From Brevundimonas sp. (lineage in GTDB: Bacteria; Pseudomonadota; Alphaproteobacteria; Caulobacterales; Caulobacteraceae), in contig JAVHYH010000018.1 of NCBI GenBank assembly GCA_031119155.1, positions 1 to 9,441 on the forward strand: 9,441 nucleotides of DNA. The letters are read 5' to 3'. The notes beneath the pieces were generated by a model. That model had not been told where the DNA came from. It was given only the letters and a program-made list of their open reading frames with translations, and ran no database searches. Made by a program: the position numbers and the translations under genes. This document shows positions 8,107 to 9,441 of the stretch, one piece after another (within the stretch, counting starts at the first letter, position 1; every line of letters starts with the position of its first letter).

Positions 8107-9441
8107 TTAGCTCTCCACCAGCGGCCCATTGCCGTCCGGCGTCTTGGCGACGGTGAAGGTCTTCAGCACGGACGCGGTGTAGGGCTTTTCGAAGATGGTC
8201 GAGACGGCGTGGAGTTCGGCCTTGGCCTCGGTCGGGGTGAGGGTCAGCAGGACGAAGCCCTTGGCGGATTGGTCACAGAGCAGGACTTCCTCGTTGGCGG
8301 CGTTCAGGGCGGCGCCGAGCGGCACGCCCTTCACATGGTCGCCGGGCGAGGGGCTGGAGATGGCGCTGGTGGCGAACTCGACGGCGGCGCGGCGGCCCGA
8401 GGCGTCCTTCAGGTCGTTGACCCAGAAGGCGTGGCTGTCGCCGGCCAGGACGATGGGCTGGACGCCGGCGTCGGCGAAGGCGGCGTAGAGGCGTTCGCGA
8501 CCGGCGGGATAGCCGTCCCAGCTGTCGAGGTTGAACGGCACGCCCAGCTTGAACAGCTCGATGGACTGGCGGACCTCGGCGCGGACGGCGGCGGGCAGGC
8601 TGGCCAGCAGGAGGGTGACCTCCAGCGGCGAGGCCATCTTCGTGATGTCGGGACCCTGCACCCGGCCCATGACGACCTGGTTGCCGATGACCTGCCAGGG
8701 ACGACCGGCCTCGCGCGAGGCGGTCAGGGTGGAGCGGATCCAGTCGCGCTGGGCGTCGCCCAGCAGGTCACGGTCCGGAGCGGCCAGTTTGGCGCGGAAG
8801 CCTTCAAGGTCCGGGCGGGCGTCGCGGCCCGTGCCGACGACCGGCATGTCGGCAGCGAAGCTGAGGGCCTCCTGACGCGCCAGCAGGCGGGTCTCGACCA
8901 TCAGCAGGCTGGCCAGGTCGCCGAAATCGAAGCTGCGGTAGATGGCGTCCTCGGTCAGGCCGCCTTCCGGCTCGCGGATCGGCATCCACTCGAAATAGGC
9001 CTTCAGGGCGGCGGCCTTGCGGGTGAGGAACTCGCCCTCGGTTTCCGACTGATGGTTCTCGGCCCCGCCGGTCCAGGTGTCGTTGGCGACCTCGTGGTCA
9101 TCCCAGACGCAGATGAAGGGGGCGCGGGCGTGGGCGGCCTGCAGGTCGGGGTCCGACTTGTACTGGGCGTGGCGCAGCCGGTAGTCGGCCAGGGTGACGA
9201 TCTCGTGCGGCGGATTGGGCGTGCGGTTCAGGCGCGCGCCCGTGCTCATGCCGTAGGAGTCCGGCTCGGCGCCGTATTCGTAGATGTAGTCGCCCAGATG
9301 GATGACGGCGTCGAGGCGATCGAGCTTCGACACCGCGTCCCAGGCGTTGAACAGGCCGCCGGGGTAGAGCTGGCAGGAGGCGACGGCCAGCACGGCGTCG
9401 GCGGTCGGGCCGGACGGCAGGGTGCGGGCGCGGCCCTGATC
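8107..9441 (-). CDS. PhoD-like metallophosphatase (alkaline phosphatase D family), N-terminus outside window
   Basis: 444 residues of a PhoD-type phosphatase/phosphodiesterase, a Ca/Fe-dependent enzyme that releases phosphate from phosphoesters outside the cytoplasm. Visible motifs in order: ASCQLYPGG, the metal-binding HLGDYIYEYG (about 9274-9303), CVWDDHEVANDTW (about 9073-9109), NQVVMGR, GDSHAFWVND (8413-8442) and EFATSAISSPSPGD (about 8341-8380). The stop is TAA at 8107-8109. A GTG at 9393 is an internal valine, not the start: the frame stays open to the window edge and the 16 upstream residues (DQGRARTLPSGPT and on) continue the PhoD fold. Family members are about 500-590 residues, usually with a Tat signal and a small N-terminal domain, so both are expected to the right. 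It converges on the peptidase with the repeat between. The Tat signal is inferred, not seen. Confidence 0.92.
   Translation of the reverse strand, partial: DQGRARTLPSGPTADAVLAVASCQLYPGGLFNAWDAVSKLDRLDAVIHLGDYIYEYGAEPDSYGMSTGARLNRTPNPPHEIVTLADYRLRHAQYKSDPDLQAAHARAPFICVWDDHEVANDTWTGGAENHQSETEGEFLTRKAAALKAYFEWMPIREPEGGLTEDAIYRSFDFGDLASLLMVETRLLARQEALSFAADMPVVGTGRDARPDLEGFRAKLAAPDRDLLGDAQRDWIRSTLTASREAGRPWQVIGNQVVMGRVQGPDITKMASPLEVTLLLASLPAAVRAEVRQSIELFKLGVPFNLDSWDGYPAGRERLYAAFADAGVQPIVLAGDSHAFWVNDLKDASGRRAAVEFATSAISSPSPGDHVKGVPLGAALNAANEEVLLCDQSAKGFVLLTLTPTEAKAELHAVSTIFEKPYTASVLKTFTVAKTPDGNGPLVES

Noticed and set aside
8107..9393. Treating the GTG at 9393 as the start of the phosphatase
   Set aside because: The frame continues upstream to the window edge with PhoD-like sequence, and a start here would omit the export signal and the N-terminal domain normal for the family.

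Overview
The window looks like chromosomal DNA of a GC-rich alphaproteobacterium. The protein sequences and the G/C-rich inverted-repeat spacer suggest Caulobacteraceae, most likely Brevundimonas or a close relative. This is an inference from familiarity with the sequences, not from a search. I see no rRNA, tRNA, CRISPR array, transposase or phage gene.

Layout from left to right. (1) 1-442, minus: 5' part of the A subunit of a succinyl-CoA:3-ketoacid CoA-transferase, cut by the window edge. (2) 443-770: a 328-base divergent spacer with several short hairpins, a three-copy 9-bp tandem repeat and a possible 29-codon small ORF. (3) 771-1184, plus: a DUF2177 four-helix membrane protein. (4) 1293-5448, plus: a tight four-gene cluster with a membrane-anchored SGNH/DUF459 protein, a secreted SGNH/GDSL protein with a large internal insertion, an AlgI-type MBOAT O-acyltransferase and a single-pass membrane protein of unknown function. 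Gaps are 2, -1 and 15 bases, so it is almost certainly one operon, and its make-up is that of a machine that moves acyl groups across the inner membrane onto an envelope glycan. (5) 5527 onward, plus: a secreted S9 family serine peptidase (glutamyl-endopeptidase/prolyl-oligopeptidase type) with its own promoter. Its frame contains no stop codon anywhere up to the end of the window. (6) about 7948-8106: a G/C-skewed spacer of nested inverted repeats, probably a dispersed intergenic repeat. (7) 8107-9441, minus: a PhoD-like metallophosphatase, convergent with the peptidase, its N-terminus outside the window.

The two points most worth attention are the O-acylation cassette, whose second gene resembles Ape1-type enzymes by its GDSHT block and inserted domain, and the peptidase reading frame. 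The peptidase domain ends around residue 805 just as the repeat begins. The frame then runs through the repeat and, in exact codon register, antisense through the whole visible phosphatase gene. Either the repeat removed the native stop codon or a base-count error or mutation in the adjacent G-runs hides it.
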